NCBI RefSeq assembly: GCF_004011095.1
Contig: NZ_CP028129.1
Location: 1,426,001-1,490,000, forward strand
From: Rathayibacter rathayi
GTDB lineage: Bacteria > Actinomycetota > Actinomycetes > Actinomycetales > Microbacteriaceae
DNA: 64,000 bases
Direction of reading: 5' to 3'
In this document: piece after piece, positions 25,598-33,988 of the stretch
Layout: every line of letters begins with the position of its first letter
How positions within the stretch are numbered: position 1 is the first letter of the stretch
Made by a program: the position numbers and the translations under genes
Notes under the pieces: model-generated
Seen by the model: the letters and a program-made list of their open reading frames with translations, nothing else
The model's database searches: none
Told to the model about the DNA's origin: nothing

Positions 25598-26358
25598 TCA
25601 GCGCACACGGCTGCGGCGCCGCGCGAACGCCTCGAGTGCGGCCGTCACGCTGAAGAACACCACTCCCACGAGCACCGCCCCGAGCACGTAGGCGTAGGCG
25701 AACGCGTAGTCACTGCCCGAGGCCACCGTGGTGATCGACTTGCCGAGCCCGCCGACGGGCCCGCCGAAGTACTCGCCGAAGTATTCGGCGACCAACGCCG
25801 AGATCACCGCCAGCGAGGAGGCGATCCGGAGCCCCATGAAGACGTAGGGCACCGCTCCGGGCAGCGTGAACGTCCGCGCGGTCTGCCAGGCGTTGCCGCG
25901 TACGCCTTCAGCAGGTCGCGGTGCACCGGCGCCGCCTGGCGCAGCCCCCGCAGAGTCGTCAGGTAGACCGGCGCTCGCTCCGACCATCGTGCGAACTCCG
26001 TGCCGATCGCGAGGGGCGACGGGAGAACAAACGGCTCGAGCGCCGGGCTGCCGCCGCGACGCCGTGCACCTCCAGCGGCAGGCCGATGGTCGCCCCTGCG
26101 GCCGATCCCGCCGCGCAGGCCGATCGAGACCTCCGACGATCGTTCTGCCACCAGCCCACGCCGTAGACGTGCATCAGCTCGACCTGGTGCGCCGTCGGCG
26201 AGCCGAGGCCGCGAAGCGCCCTGATCGAGACCGGGAAGAAGGCGAGGTAGGAGGCGATCAGCGCCACCGTCTGGCTGAGCACGATCCACGGCAATACCGC
26301 CGACTCCGCGGTGCGGAACCGCTGCATCAGCAGGGCACGGAACAGCCCCAGCAGGAGC
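25598..26358 (-). pseudogene. Remnants of two ABC transporter permease genes
   Basis: Read from 26358 downward, one frame gives part of a BPD-type permease (VLPWIVLSQTVALIASYLAFFPVS, then LRGLGSPTAHQVELMHVYGVGWWQ). A second frame gives EVSIGLRGGIGR and then EPFVLPSPLAIGTEFARW, the start of another permease, followed by RDLLKAYAAT. A third frame gives GNAWQTARTFTLPGAVPYVFMGLRIASSLAVISALVAEYFG to the end. Several segments expected between these are missing, as is the ATPase gene. The importer has thus lost its membrane and energy parts through deletions and frameshifts. Confidence 0.8.
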
Positions 26359-27390
26359 TTATGCGCGGGCCACGATGTGCTCGCGCAGCTCGGGGATGAT
26401 CCGCTCGCCGTACACGCGCAGCGTCTCCTCCTTGTTGTCGTGCTGGAGGTAGCCCGCGAACTGCGTCACGCCGAGATCGGCGAGCGCCCGGAGCTTCTCG
26501 ATGTGCTCATCCGCCGTTCCCAGCACGCAGAAGCGCTCGACGATCTCGTCGGGCACGAAGGCGGTGTGGCTGTTACCGGCGCGGCCGTGCTCGTTGTAGT
26601 CGTAACCCTCGCGCCCGGCGATGTAGTCGGTCAGCGCCTGCGGCACCGCTCCGGAGGCACCGTAGCGGCCCACGATGTCGGCGACGTGGTTGCCCACCAT
26701 CCCGCCGAACCAGCGGCACTGATCGCGCATGTGCTCCCGGTCGGTGTGCTCCCGGTCGGTGCCGATATACATCGGCGCTGCGACGCAGAACCGCAGCGAC
26801 TCCGGATCCCGTCCGGCGTTCGCCGCCGCCTCCTTGACCGCGCCGATCATCCAGCGCGCGATGTCCACGTCGGCCAATTGCAGGATGAACCCGTCGCCGA
26901 CCTCCCCCGCCAGTTTCAGCGCGAGCGGGCCGTACGCGGCAACCCACATCTCGAGCGACGAGCCCCGGCTCCACGGGAACTGCAGGGTCTGCCCGTTGTA
27001 CGCGACCGGGCGAGAGTTGGCCAGCTCGCGGATGACGTGGATCGACTCCCGCAGCGTCTTCAACGTCGTCGGAGTCCCTCCGGTCACCCTCACCGCGGAG
27101 TCGCCGCGGCCGATCCCGCAGACGGTGCGGTTGCCGTACATCTCGTTGAGCGTCGCGTGCAGCGAGGCGATCACCGTCCAGTCGCGCGTGGCGGGGTTAG
27201 TGACCATCGGGCCGACCGTGATCCGGTGCGTACGCTCGAGGATCTGCGAGTAGATCACGTAGGGCTCCTGCCAGAGCAGGTGCGAGTCGAAGGTCCACGC
27301 GTAGTCGAAGCCGTACGTCTCGGCGAGGACGGCGAGCGCGACGGTGCGCGAGGCGGGCGGGTTGGTCTGGAGGACGACTCCGAAATCCAT
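26359..27390 (-). CDS. LLM-class flavin-dependent oxidoreductase
   Basis: 343-aa luciferase-like (TIM-barrel) oxidoreductase using FMN or F420: MDFGVVLQTNPPA, FDYAWTFDSHLLWQEPYV, GPMVTNPATRDW, then CGIGRGDSAVRVTGG near residue 95. It matches a subgroup repeatedly found next to dihydropyrimidinase-type genes (I recall it as the CPS_4043-like family). It lies 28 nt after the hydantoinase stop. The F420 pathway gene cofD nearby makes F420 use possible, but this is not proven. The reaction is unknown; oxidative ring opening or dehydrogenation of a pyrimidine-related substrate would fit the context. Confidence 0.82.
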   Translation of the reverse strand: MDFGVVLQTNPPASRTVALAVLAETYGFDYAWTFDSHLLWQEPYVIYSQILERTHRITVGPMVTNPATRDWTVIASLHATLNEMYGNRTVCGIGRGDSAVRVTGGTPTTLKTLRESIHVIRELANSRPVAYNGQTLQFPWSRGSSLEMWVAAYGPLALKLAGEVGDGFILQLADVDIARWMIGAVKEAAANAGRDPESLRFCVAAPMYIGTDREHTDREHMRDQCRWFGGMVGNHVADIVGRYGASGAVPQALTDYIAGREGYDYNEHGRAGNSHTAFVPDEIVERFCVLGTADEHIEKLRALADLGVTQFAGYLQHDNKEETLRVYGERIIPELREHIVARA

Positions 27391-27401
27391 GAGGTTCCTT
27401 C

Positions 27402-27435
27402 TCAGATCAGGTACTGGTTCAGATCAGGTACTGGC
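27402..27435. repeat. 17-nt tandem duplication spanning the hydantoinase stop
   Basis: tcagatcaggtactgg occurs at 27402 and 27419 (period 17). The copy at 27419 includes the TGA and last codons (QYLI) of the minus-strand hydantoinase; the other copy follows just downstream. Confidence 0.9.
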
Positions 27436-28858
27436 TGAGGCCGCGGGGGATGTAGTGTCCATCGCCCTTCGCGCCGATGTAGGAGCCGCCGTCGACGACG
27501 ACCTTGCCGCGGGAAATCACCGTGTCGACGTGCCCGTCGATCTCGAAGCCCTCCCACGCCGAGTAGTCCATCGCCATGTGGTGGCTGCGCCCCTCGCCGA
27601 TCCCGATCGAGGTGTGCCCGTGCGGGTCATAGACGACGACATCGCCGTCCGCACCGGGCTGGATGACGCCCTTCTTCCCGTACATGCCGAACATCCGAGC
27701 GGGAGTGGTCGAGGTGAGCTCCACCCAGCGCGGCAGACTGATCTGCCCGGACACCACGCCCTGATACATCAGGTCAATCCGATGCTCGACCGAACCGATG
27801 CCGTTGGGAATCGTCGAGAAATCGCCGAGCCCGAGGTCCTTCTGGCCCTTCATGCAGAAGGGGCAGTGGTCGGTCGAGACCATCTGGATGTCGTTGGTGC
27901 GCAGCGACCGCCACATGTGGTGCTGGTGCCCCTCAGCCCTCGAGCGCAGCGGCGTGGAACACACCCACTTCGCGCCCTCGAAGCTCCCCCACTCCTCGGA
28001 GGACGCTCCCAGCTGCTCCTCGAGCGAGAAGTAGAGGTACTGCGGGCAGGTCTCGCCGAACACGTTCATTCCGCGGTCGCGGGCCTGCGCGATCTGCTGC
28101 ACCGCCTGCTTCGCCGAGACGTGCACCACATACAGTGGCGCGCCGGTGAGATCGGCGATCATGATCGCCCGGTGCGTCGCCTCCTCCTCCGCCTGCCACG
28201 GCCGCGACGTGCCGTGGAAGTACGGCGAGGTGTTCCCTGCGGCGAGGCTCTGCTTCACCAGTTCGTCAATGAGGGCGCCGTTCTCGGCGTGCATCATCAT
28301 CATCGCGCCATTCTCGGCGCCCTTCTGGAACGCCCGCAGGATCTGCCCGTCGTCCGAGAGGAACACGCCCTTGTAGGCCATGAACAGCTTGAAGCTGGTC
28401 ACTCCCTCGCGCATCAGCTCATCCATTGCGAGGAGCGAGGAGTCCTGCACGTCCGAAAGGATCTGGTGGAAGCCGTAGTCGATTGCACAGGTGCCCGCCG
28501 CCTTCTCTTGCCAGGCCTGAAAGCGGTCCACGACGCTCTCACCCGGGTACTGCACGACGAAGTCCACGATCGAGGTCGTCCCTCCCCAGGCCGCCGCCCG
28601 AGTGCCGGTCTCGAAGGTGTCCGAGGCGAAGGTGCCGCCAAACGGCATCTCCATGTGCGTGTGCGCGTCGATCCCACCCGGGATCACGTATTTGTCGCTC
28701 GCGTCGATCACTCGATCTACGTTCGCCGCGAGATCGAAGCCCAGCAGGTTCGATCCCGGAGCGAGCACCGCGGCGATGGTCTCGCCGTCGATCAGGACGT
28801 CGGCTTGTCCGGTTCCGGTCGCGTTGACGACCGTGCCGCCAATGATGAGGGTCTTCAT
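27419..28858 (-). CDS. hydA: Dihydropyrimidinase / hydantoinase
   Basis: Cyclic amidohydrolase opening dihydropyrimidine or hydantoin rings to N-carbamoyl products; 479 aa. GGIDAHTHMEMPF near residue 60 gives the first metal ligands, SFKLFMAYKGVF near 150 carries the carbamylated lysine, MMHAENG, VVHVSA and STDHCPF follow. The ATG at 28858 (MKTLIIGGTVVNATG) is the family start. It is second in the operon after the nitrilase gene. Dihydropyrimidine dehydrogenase is not in the window, so hydantoins or dihydropyrimidines from outside may be the substrates. Confidence 0.92.
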   Translation of the reverse strand: MKTLIIGGTVVNATGTGQADVLIDGETIAAVLAPGSNLLGFDLAANVDRVIDASDKYVIPGGIDAHTHMEMPFGGTFASDTFETGTRAAAWGGTTSIVDFVVQYPGESVVDRFQAWQEKAAGTCAIDYGFHQILSDVQDSSLLAMDELMREGVTSFKLFMAYKGVFLSDDGQILRAFQKGAENGAMMMMHAENGALIDELVKQSLAAGNTSPYFHGTSRPWQAEEEATHRAIMIADLTGAPLYVVHVSAKQAVQQIAQARDRGMNVFGETCPQYLYFSLEEQLGASSEEWGSFEGAKWVCSTPLRSRAEGHQHHMWRSLRTNDIQMVSTDHCPFCMKGQKDLGLGDFSTIPNGIGSVEHRIDLMYQGVVSGQISLPRWVELTSTTPARMFGMYGKKGVIQPGADGDVVVYDPHGHTSIGIGEGRSHHMAMDYSAWEGFEIDGHVDTVISRGKVVVDGGSYIGAKGDGHYIPRGLSQYLI

Positions 28859-28883
28859 CGCTTTTCCCCGTCTCGTCCTGCGG

Positions 28884-29732
28884 TCACGGCTTCGTGATGC
28901 TGGTGTACGACTCCGGCCGGCGGTCGCGGTAGAACTGCCAGTCGTCACGCATCTGCTGCACCAGGTCCATCTCGAGGTCGCGGATCAGGATCTCCTCGCT
29001 CTCGCCGGAGCCCCGCTCGCCGACGAAGTTTCCCCGCGGATCAATGACCTGACTGGTGCCGTAGAAGTCGACCGCCAGCTCGCCGTACTCGTTGTCCTCC
29101 CGGCCGACCCGGTTGGGCTGGAGCACGAAGTAGCCATTCGCCACCGCCGCCGCCGGACCCTCGACCTCCCACAGCCGGTTCGACAGGCCAGGCTTGGTCG
29201 CGTTGGGGTTGAAGACCAGGTGGGCGCCGTTCAGCCCCAGCTCCCGCCAGCCTTCCGGAAAGTGACGGTCGTAACAGATGTGCACGCCGACCTTGCCGAC
29301 CGCCGTGTCGAACACCGGGAAGCCGAGATTCCCGGGGCGAAAGTAAAACTTCTCCCAGAATCGGTCGAGGTGGGGAATGTGGTGTTTGCGGTACTTCCCG
29401 AGGATCGTGCCGTCGGCGTCCACCACGACCGCGGTGTTGTAATAGACGCCCGTCTGCTCCTCCTCGTAGATAGGGAGGATCATCACCACTTCGAGCTCCT
29501 TTGCCAGAGCTGCGAAACGCTGCACGATCACTCCGTCGGCCGGCTCCGCATAGCGGTAATACTTCTTGTCCTGCGTGATGCCGAAATAGGGGCCGTAGAA
29601 CAGCTCCTGGAAGCAGACGATCTGCGCGCCGTCGGCCGCCGCATCCCTGGCCATCTGCTCATGCTTGTCGAGCATTGACTCCTTATCGCCGGTCCAGGTC
29701 GTCTGGGTGATCGCTGCGCGAACGATGGTCAT
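28884..29732 (-). CDS. Nitrilase-superfamily N-carbamoyl hydrolase (beta-ureidopropionase-like)
   Basis: 282-aa carbon-nitrogen hydrolase. The Glu-Lys-Cys triad is visible in CFQELFYGPYFG, GKYRKHHIPH and GVHICYDRHFPEGWRELG. It would release CO2, ammonia and an amino acid from the N-carbamoyl product of the hydantoinase 25 nt downstream. The ATG at 29732 has GGAGG 6 nt upstream, which is better than the ATG 18 nt earlier. It is the first gene of the operon; 15-nt repeats lie in its promoter region. Confidence 0.9.
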   Translation of the reverse strand: MTIVRAAITQTTWTGDKESMLDKHEQMARDAAADGAQIVCFQELFYGPYFGITQDKKYYRYAEPADGVIVQRFAALAKELEVVMILPIYEEEQTGVYYNTAVVVDADGTILGKYRKHHIPHLDRFWEKFYFRPGNLGFPVFDTAVGKVGVHICYDRHFPEGWRELGLNGAHLVFNPNATKPGLSNRLWEVEGPAAAVANGYFVLQPNRVGREDNEYGELAVDFYGTSQVIDPRGNFVGERGSGESEEILIRDLEMDLVQQMRDDWQFYRDRRPESYTSITKP

Positions 29733-29778
29733 CAGTACCTCCAGGGGCACGCTTCAGTGGTCCGGCCTTCTTTGGCCA

Positions 29779-29819
29779 GGTCTTCATCTAACCGGTCTTC
29801 ATCTAACCGGTCTTCATCC
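29779..29819. repeat. 15-nt direct repeat in the nitrilase/cofD divergent promoter
   Basis: ggtcttcatctaacc at 29779 and 29794, then a partial copy at 29809. It lies 47 nt upstream of the nitrilase ATG and 95 nt from cofD, in the 181-nt divergent gap. It might act as operator half-sites or be another slippage-born duplication. Confidence 0.75.
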
Positions 29820-29913
29820 TCCAGGTTCGAGATTTCCCCGGTGTTTCTGTCGCGGATCCGCGGCATTAAGGCTCAGGCCGAGCGGACTTCGTCGGTGCCG
29901 CTAGCGTAATCGG

Positions 29914-30900
29914 ATGCGCATCACGATCCTGGCCGGAGGCGTCGGCGGCGCCCGCTTCACCTCCGCCGTCCGCGAGCACCTCCGAGATCTCGAGGCCGCG
30001 GGCGGCGAGGCGAGCGAGATCACCGTCATCGTCAACACCGGCGACGACATGTGGCTCACCGGCCTGAAGGTCTGCCCCGACCTCGACTCGATCACCTACG
30101 CGCTCGGCGGCGTCAACGACACCGAGCGTGGTTGGGGCCGGGCCGGCGAAAGCGAGCGGGTCTCGGCCGAGCTCACCGCCTTCGGCGTCGGCTGGCCGTG
30201 GTTCACGCTCGGCGACCTCGACCTCGGCACCCACATCGCCCGCAGCGCGATGCTGCGCGACGGGCTGACCCTCTCGGAGGCGACCGCCCGCATCACCGCG
30301 CGCTGGCCGCTCGGTGTCCGCCTCCTGCCGATGTCGGATCAGGACGTCGAGACCCACGTCGAGGTCGAGCTGCCCGGCGAGGGCGTGCGCCTGCTGCACT
30401 TCGAGGAGTGGTGGGTGCGCCTTCGCGCCGGCGCTCCGGCCCGTCGTTTCGTGCAGCAGGGCGTCGAGAGCGCCCGTCCCGCCCCGGGCGTGCTGGCGGC
30501 GATCATCGACACCGACGCCGTGCTGGTCGCCCCCTCCAACCCCGTCGTCTCGATCGGCACGATCCTCGGCATCCCCGGGGTCGCTGACGCCCTCCGCCGG
30601 ACGGCCGCCCCGGTCGTGGGCGTCTCCCCCGTCATCGGCGGCGCCGTGGTACGCGGCATGGCCGATGCGTGCCTCGCCGCGATCGGCGTCGAGACCACGG
30701 CCGAAGCGGTCGGCCGGCACTATGGCGCGCGGAGCGGGGGCGGATTGCTCGATGCCTGGCTCATCGGCGAGGAGGACGCAAGGGCCGTGCCGGCGCTCGA
30801 ATCGACCGGACTCCGCGTCCGCTCGGTGCCGCTCTGGCTGAACGGACGCGAGGCCTCCGTCCGTCTCGCCGCCGACTCCCTCGCAGCCGCGAAGAGCTGA
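29914..30900 (+). CDS. cofD: 2-phospho-L-lactate transferase (coenzyme F420 biosynthesis)
   Basis: 328 aa, CofD/FbiA type: ILAGGVGGARFTSAV at the N-terminus, VNTGDDMWLTGLKVCPDLDSITY near residue 45 with the GDD metal-binding residues, and LVAPSNPVVSIGTILGIPG near 210. It joins the lactyl/phosphoenolpyruvyl side chain to Fo to make F420-0. The other F420 genes (fbiB, fbiC) are not in the window. The start is the ATG at 29914. It is divergent from the nitrilase operon. Confidence 0.93.
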   Translation: MRITILAGGVGGARFTSAVREHLRDLEAAGGEASEITVIVNTGDDMWLTGLKVCPDLDSITYALGGVNDTERGWGRAGESERVSAELTAFGVGWPWFTLGDLDLGTHIARSAMLRDGLTLSEATARITARWPLGVRLLPMSDQDVETHVEVELPGEGVRLLHFEEWWVRLRAGAPARRFVQQGVESARPAPGVLAAIIDTDAVLVAPSNPVVSIGTILGIPGVADALRRTAAPVVGVSPVIGGAVVRGMADACLAAIGVETTAEAVGRHYGARSGGGLLDAWLIGEEDARAVPALESTGLRVRSVPLWLNGREASVRLAADSLAAAKS

Positions 30901-30949
30901 GTGGATGTACGGTCGATCCCGCCTGACCCTGAACGAAAGGACCTCCTCC

Positions 30950-31843
30950 ATGCCTGGTGCACTCGTCCTCGCCGGCGGCGGCCTCGCCGGAATCGCGTGG
31001 GAGCTCGGCGTCCTCCGCGGACTCGCCGACGCCTCTCCCGAGGCGACACGCCTTCTGCTCGATGCGTCGACCACCTTCATCGGCACCTCCGCCGGCTCGG
31101 CCGTCGCCGCGCAGCTGAGCACTGGCACCGGACTCGAGGAGTCGTACGAGGCGCAGCTCCAGGAGGAGTCGGCCGAAATCGGCGCCGACATCGACGGCGA
31201 ACGTCTGAAGGCCCTCTTCGCCGCCGTCGTCGAGGGCGCCAGCTCGCCCCAGGACGCGCGCCGCCGCATCGGCACCCTCGCGGTCGAGGCCGAGACCCTC
31301 CCCGAAGACACCCGCCGCGCCGTCATCTCCGCACGGATGGGCGATGCCGACTGGCCCGAACAGCGCCTCCTCATCACGGCCGTCGACACGGCCACGGGCG
31401 AGCTGCGCGTGTTCGACCGCGAGAACGGGGTGGCCCTCGTCGACGCGATCTCGGCGAGCTGCGCCGTTCCCGGAGTCTGGCCACCGGTCAGCATCGACGG
31501 CGTGCGCTACATGGACGGCGGCGTACGCTCCGGCAGCAACGCCGACCTCGCCGCGGGTGCCGACTGGGTCCTGGTCATCACCCCGCTCCCGGGAGTCGGC
31601 ACACCCGGCGCCGGCCTGATCCCCACCGGCGAACTCGACGCCCTCGCCGAGTCGCGCGTCGAGGTGCTCTACGCCGACGAGGAGTCGGTGCGCGCCTTCG
31701 GACCGAACTCGCTCGACCCGGCCGTCCGCGCCGCTTCAGCCCGGGCCGGACGCGCCCAGGGCGCCCGCGTCGCCGCGCGTATCGCCGCGCTGGTCGGCGC
31801 CGAGGAGCCGGGCGGGGTCAGCACCGCACGCTGTAGCGCGTGA
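30950..31843 (+). CDS. Patatin-like phospholipase family protein
   Basis: 297-aa cytosolic serine hydrolase. LAGGGLAGIAWELGVL supplies the oxyanion hole, GTSAGSAVA near residue 43 the nucleophile elbow, and YMDGGVRSGSNADLA the catalytic aspartate. The ATG at 30950 has AAAGGA upstream; an earlier ATG in frame (30905) has none. Its end overlaps the convergent DHFR-like gene by 26 nt. The lipid substrate is unknown. Confidence 0.88.
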   Translation: MPGALVLAGGGLAGIAWELGVLRGLADASPEATRLLLDASTTFIGTSAGSAVAAQLSTGTGLEESYEAQLQEESAEIGADIDGERLKALFAAVVEGASSPQDARRRIGTLAVEAETLPEDTRRAVISARMGDADWPEQRLLITAVDTATGELRVFDRENGVALVDAISASCAVPGVWPPVSIDGVRYMDGGVRSGSNADLAAGADWVLVITPLPGVGTPGAGLIPTGELDALAESRVEVLYADEESVRAFGPNSLDPAVRAASARAGRAQGARVAARIAALVGAEEPGGVSTARCSA

Positions 31844-32378
31844 AGACGGTCCCGTCCGTGAAGCGGTGCTCCTCGCGCAGATCGAGCCGGGCGTGGAACC
31901 CGGGTGGGAGGAAGTGCGTGCCACCGCCTACCGCGACCGGCACGGTGTACAGCTGCACCTCGTCGACGATCCCGGCGAGCAGCGCGTGGCGGGCGAGATT
32001 CGGACCGCCGATCGAGACGTCGTGCTCGGCGGCCCGGACCGCCGCCGCGACCACCACCGGATCAAACTCGGCGTGAAGGCGGGTGCGCCGCGTGTCGGTC
32101 GATTCCAATGTGGTCGAGTAGACCACCTTGTCCGCCGCGCGCCACATCTCTTGGAAGTCGCGGATGAACGCGAACTCGTCGGCGAGTTCCCACGTCTGCT
32201 CCCACGCGCGCATCGTCTCGTACATGCGACGCCCGTAGAGATAGGTGCCCACTCGCGCCTCCCGCTCCGTGATGAAGCGGTGCACCGCGGGCCGTGGCTC
32301 CGCCCACGAGAACCCGCCGTCGGCGTCGTTCACGTAGCCGTCTAGCGACGCGATGGAGCTGTACATGAGCACGCCCAC
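31818..32378 (-). CDS. Dihydrofolate reductase-like (RibD C-terminal fold) protein
   Basis: 186 aa, YwjB/RibD-C type NADPH reductase fold: MYSSIASLDGYVND at the N-terminus, GTYLYGRRMYETM, then VSIGGPNLARHALLAGIVDEVQLY near residue 120. The usual start consensus suggests the GTG at 32378, which has GAGAGG upstream; an ATG 12 nt downstream is an alternative. Members are mostly uncharacterised reductases. It is convergent with, and overlaps, the patatin gene. Confidence 0.82.
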   Translation of the reverse strand: MGVLMYSSIASLDGYVNDADGGFSWAEPRPAVHRFITEREARVGTYLYGRRMYETMRAWEQTWELADEFAFIRDFQEMWRAADKVVYSTTLESTDTRRTRLHAEFDPVVVAAAVRAAEHDVSIGGPNLARHALLAGIVDEVQLYTVPVAVGGGTHFLPPGFHARLDLREEHRFTDGTVFTRYSVRC

Positions 32379-32587
32379 GTCGGCCTCTCTCCGCAGACGG
32401 CTTCGGGACCGCCCACGGGCGTGAGGGTAGGCCGGTCGACCCTGCCCGGCAACGGGCGCACCCCCTCTTGGCGCGAAACTCCTGACGGCTCTCTCAGAGG
32501 ACGTCGAGCGCGCTGCCTTGGGCCGGCAACCGCCGATGCGCCACGCTCGGTCGGGCACCTGCCCCGACCTTCCAGAAAGGAACCCGA

Positions 32588-33072
32588 ATGGTCGTCTCCT
32601 CCGCCACCGCCGTCCGCGCACTCGCGTCGGCCGCTGTGCTGATCGGCTCGCTTGCAGTAGCGCCTGCATCGAACGCCGACCCCGTCCCCTCCGATCCGAG
32701 TCCTGGGATGTCAGCGCAGGCCACATCGACATGTTCTGCGGCGACAAGGACGACGACGATTTCTGGGTCAGCGGCTACAACCACATACGAGACCGCCACC
32801 AGACCGATTGGCAGGCATTGATCGACGGGGTCGGAGGCGGGGGAAACTGGGACGATCTGATGATGTTCATGACCGACCGTGCCATCTCTGCCGACGATCC
32901 CGAGTCGGAAGGCGATGAGAAGCTCTGCTACTCCACCTCGGTGGAGCTCCACCGAAGCGACGGGAGCCTCGCCGGTGTCTACAACCCGACGATCATCGTC
33001 TCCGCCAACAACCACAAGGTGATCACGTCCTACCCGACCACCGTCCCGGACTGCGCGGGTTTCCATGACTGA
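32588..33072 (+). pseudogene. Candidate secreted RNase toxin, signal peptide and toxin domain in different frames
   Basis: An ATG at 32588 with an AAAGGA site opens a Sec signal peptide (MVVSSATAVRALASAAVLIG, then an APASNA-type cleavage site). Its frame then reads into nonsense. The adjoining frame, one base back, carries a compact domain ending at 33072: SAGHIDMFCGDKDDDDFW, NHIRDRHQTDWQ, then VITSYPTT near the C-terminus. A helix with H-I-R-x-R-H and a terminal V-I-T-x-Y-P strand are hallmarks of BECR-fold RNase toxins. A -1 change around 32690-32705 would fuse both parts into roughly 160 aa. It could be an inactivated gene, a sequencing error or a phase-variable switch. The next gene overlaps it by 8 nt and looks like immunity. 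Family assignment is by eye only. Confidence 0.55.
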
Positions 33073-33373
33073 GCCGGAGAAGCCCGCCAAGCGGACGCTG
33101 CGGCTGTCCGTCGACTGGGGGCAGAAGTGGCCCCTGAACGACTACATCGGGCCGGGGCCGATCGTCGACTGGGATTCGAAGATCACCCCGGAGCTCAAGA
33201 AGCGCCTGCGCGACTGGGCGACATTCTTCCGGGAGAACGCCGACCTCGACACCAGCCTCTTCGGCTCGGAGCAGAAGCGCCGCTGGTTCCAGGTCGAGGG
33301 TTTCCGCCTCCTTAAGGAGCTGCAGCAGCAGGCCGGAGACGAGTTCGACTTCACCATCGACCTCTGGTTCTGA
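33065..33373 (+). CDS. Small acidic protein, candidate immunity protein
   Basis: 102-aa cytosolic protein without signal or membrane segment. The ATG at 33065 overlaps the stop of the toxin-like frame by 8 nt (ATGACTGAG), a layout common for toxin/immunity pairs. It is rich in W, D, E and aromatic residues (VDWGQKWPLNDYIGPGPIVDW, then FDFTIDLWF at the end), as expected of a protein that covers a basic nuclease surface. I do not recognise the family. The immunity role is inferred from context and composition. Confidence 0.6.
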   Translation: MTEPEKPAKRTLRLSVDWGQKWPLNDYIGPGPIVDWDSKITPELKKRLRDWATFFRENADLDTSLFGSEQKRRWFQVEGFRLLKELQQQAGDEFDFTIDLWF

Positions 33374-33460
33374 CGAGGGCGGAGGGAGGGCGCGGTCTCT
33401 CCCTCCGCCCAGACCGCGTACCGTGGTCGTGCCGCACAGAGCGGCCGCGAAGGGTTCGGG

Positions 33461-33805
33461 ATGAAGATCAGCCAGCTGCGTCACTTCGTGGCGGTCGCCG
33501 AGGAGCTGCACTTCGTGCGCGCCGCCGAGCGCCTCGGGATCTCGCGGCAGAAGCTCGACTCCTCCGTCGCCGCCGTCGAACTCGACCTCGGCAAGCCACT
33601 CTTCGAGCCCGGGGCCGCCGCGACGACGCTCACCGCCGCGGGCCGCCAGCGCCTCGCTTCCGCGCGCGAGGAACTCGCGGCGCTCGGCGACGAGCCGGAA
33701 GCGGCCCCGAAGTCCGGCGGCAAGGCCAAGGCCTCCAAGGGCACCGGCCGCGCCCCGATCATCAAGGGCCAGCCGAAGCCTTACAAGCGCCGCCAGTCGC
33801 GCTGA
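33461..33805 (+). CDS. Minimal LysR-type DNA-binding protein with basic tail
   Basis: 114 aa. Residues 1-62 match the LysR winged helix-turn-helix (MKISQLRHFVAVAEELHFVRAAERLG, then LGKPLFEP and LTAAGRQRL). The effector-binding domain is absent. In its place there is a linker and a Lys/Gly/Arg-rich C-terminus (KSGGKAKASKGTGRA, KPYKRRQSR). The gene has a normal stop and good coding character, so it may be a functional short protein rather than a fragment, perhaps a nucleoid-like or dominant-negative binder. The role is unknown. Confidence 0.72.
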   Translation: MKISQLRHFVAVAEELHFVRAAERLGISRQKLDSSVAAVELDLGKPLFEPGAAATTLTAAGRQRLASAREELAALGDEPEAAPKSGGKAKASKGTGRAPIIKGQPKPYKRRQSR

Positions 33806-33820
33806 CGCGGACCGTTCCCG

Positions 33821-33893
33821 TGGGCCCTACCGGGCTCGAACCGATGACATCCACGGTGTAAACGTGGCGCTCTACCAACTGAGCTAAAGGCCC
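33821..33893 (-). tRNA. tRNA-Val (anticodon UAC)
   Basis: Minus-strand cloverleaf of 73 nt: acceptor GGGCCTT/AGGGCCC, D-arm GCTC-AGTTGGTA-GAGC, anticodon arm CCACG-TTTACAC-CGTGG with TAC at the anticodon position, T-arm ATCGG/CCGGT with TTCGAGC loop, and discriminator A. CCA is not encoded. Confidence 0.95.
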
Positions 33894-33988
33894 CCGTCGC
33901 GGGCTTACCCGCGGACGATCGCCTCGATCCTACGGCAGTCGGCATCCTGAGCCCACCGCAGCGGGGCTCAGAGCGACCGCAGCGAGAC

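Noticed and set aside
32588..33072. Programmed -1 ribosomal frameshift joining the signal peptide to the toxin domain
   Set aside because: I see no canonical X-XXY-YYZ slippery heptamer in the overlap of the two frames. A lesion or sequence error is simpler, though not proven.
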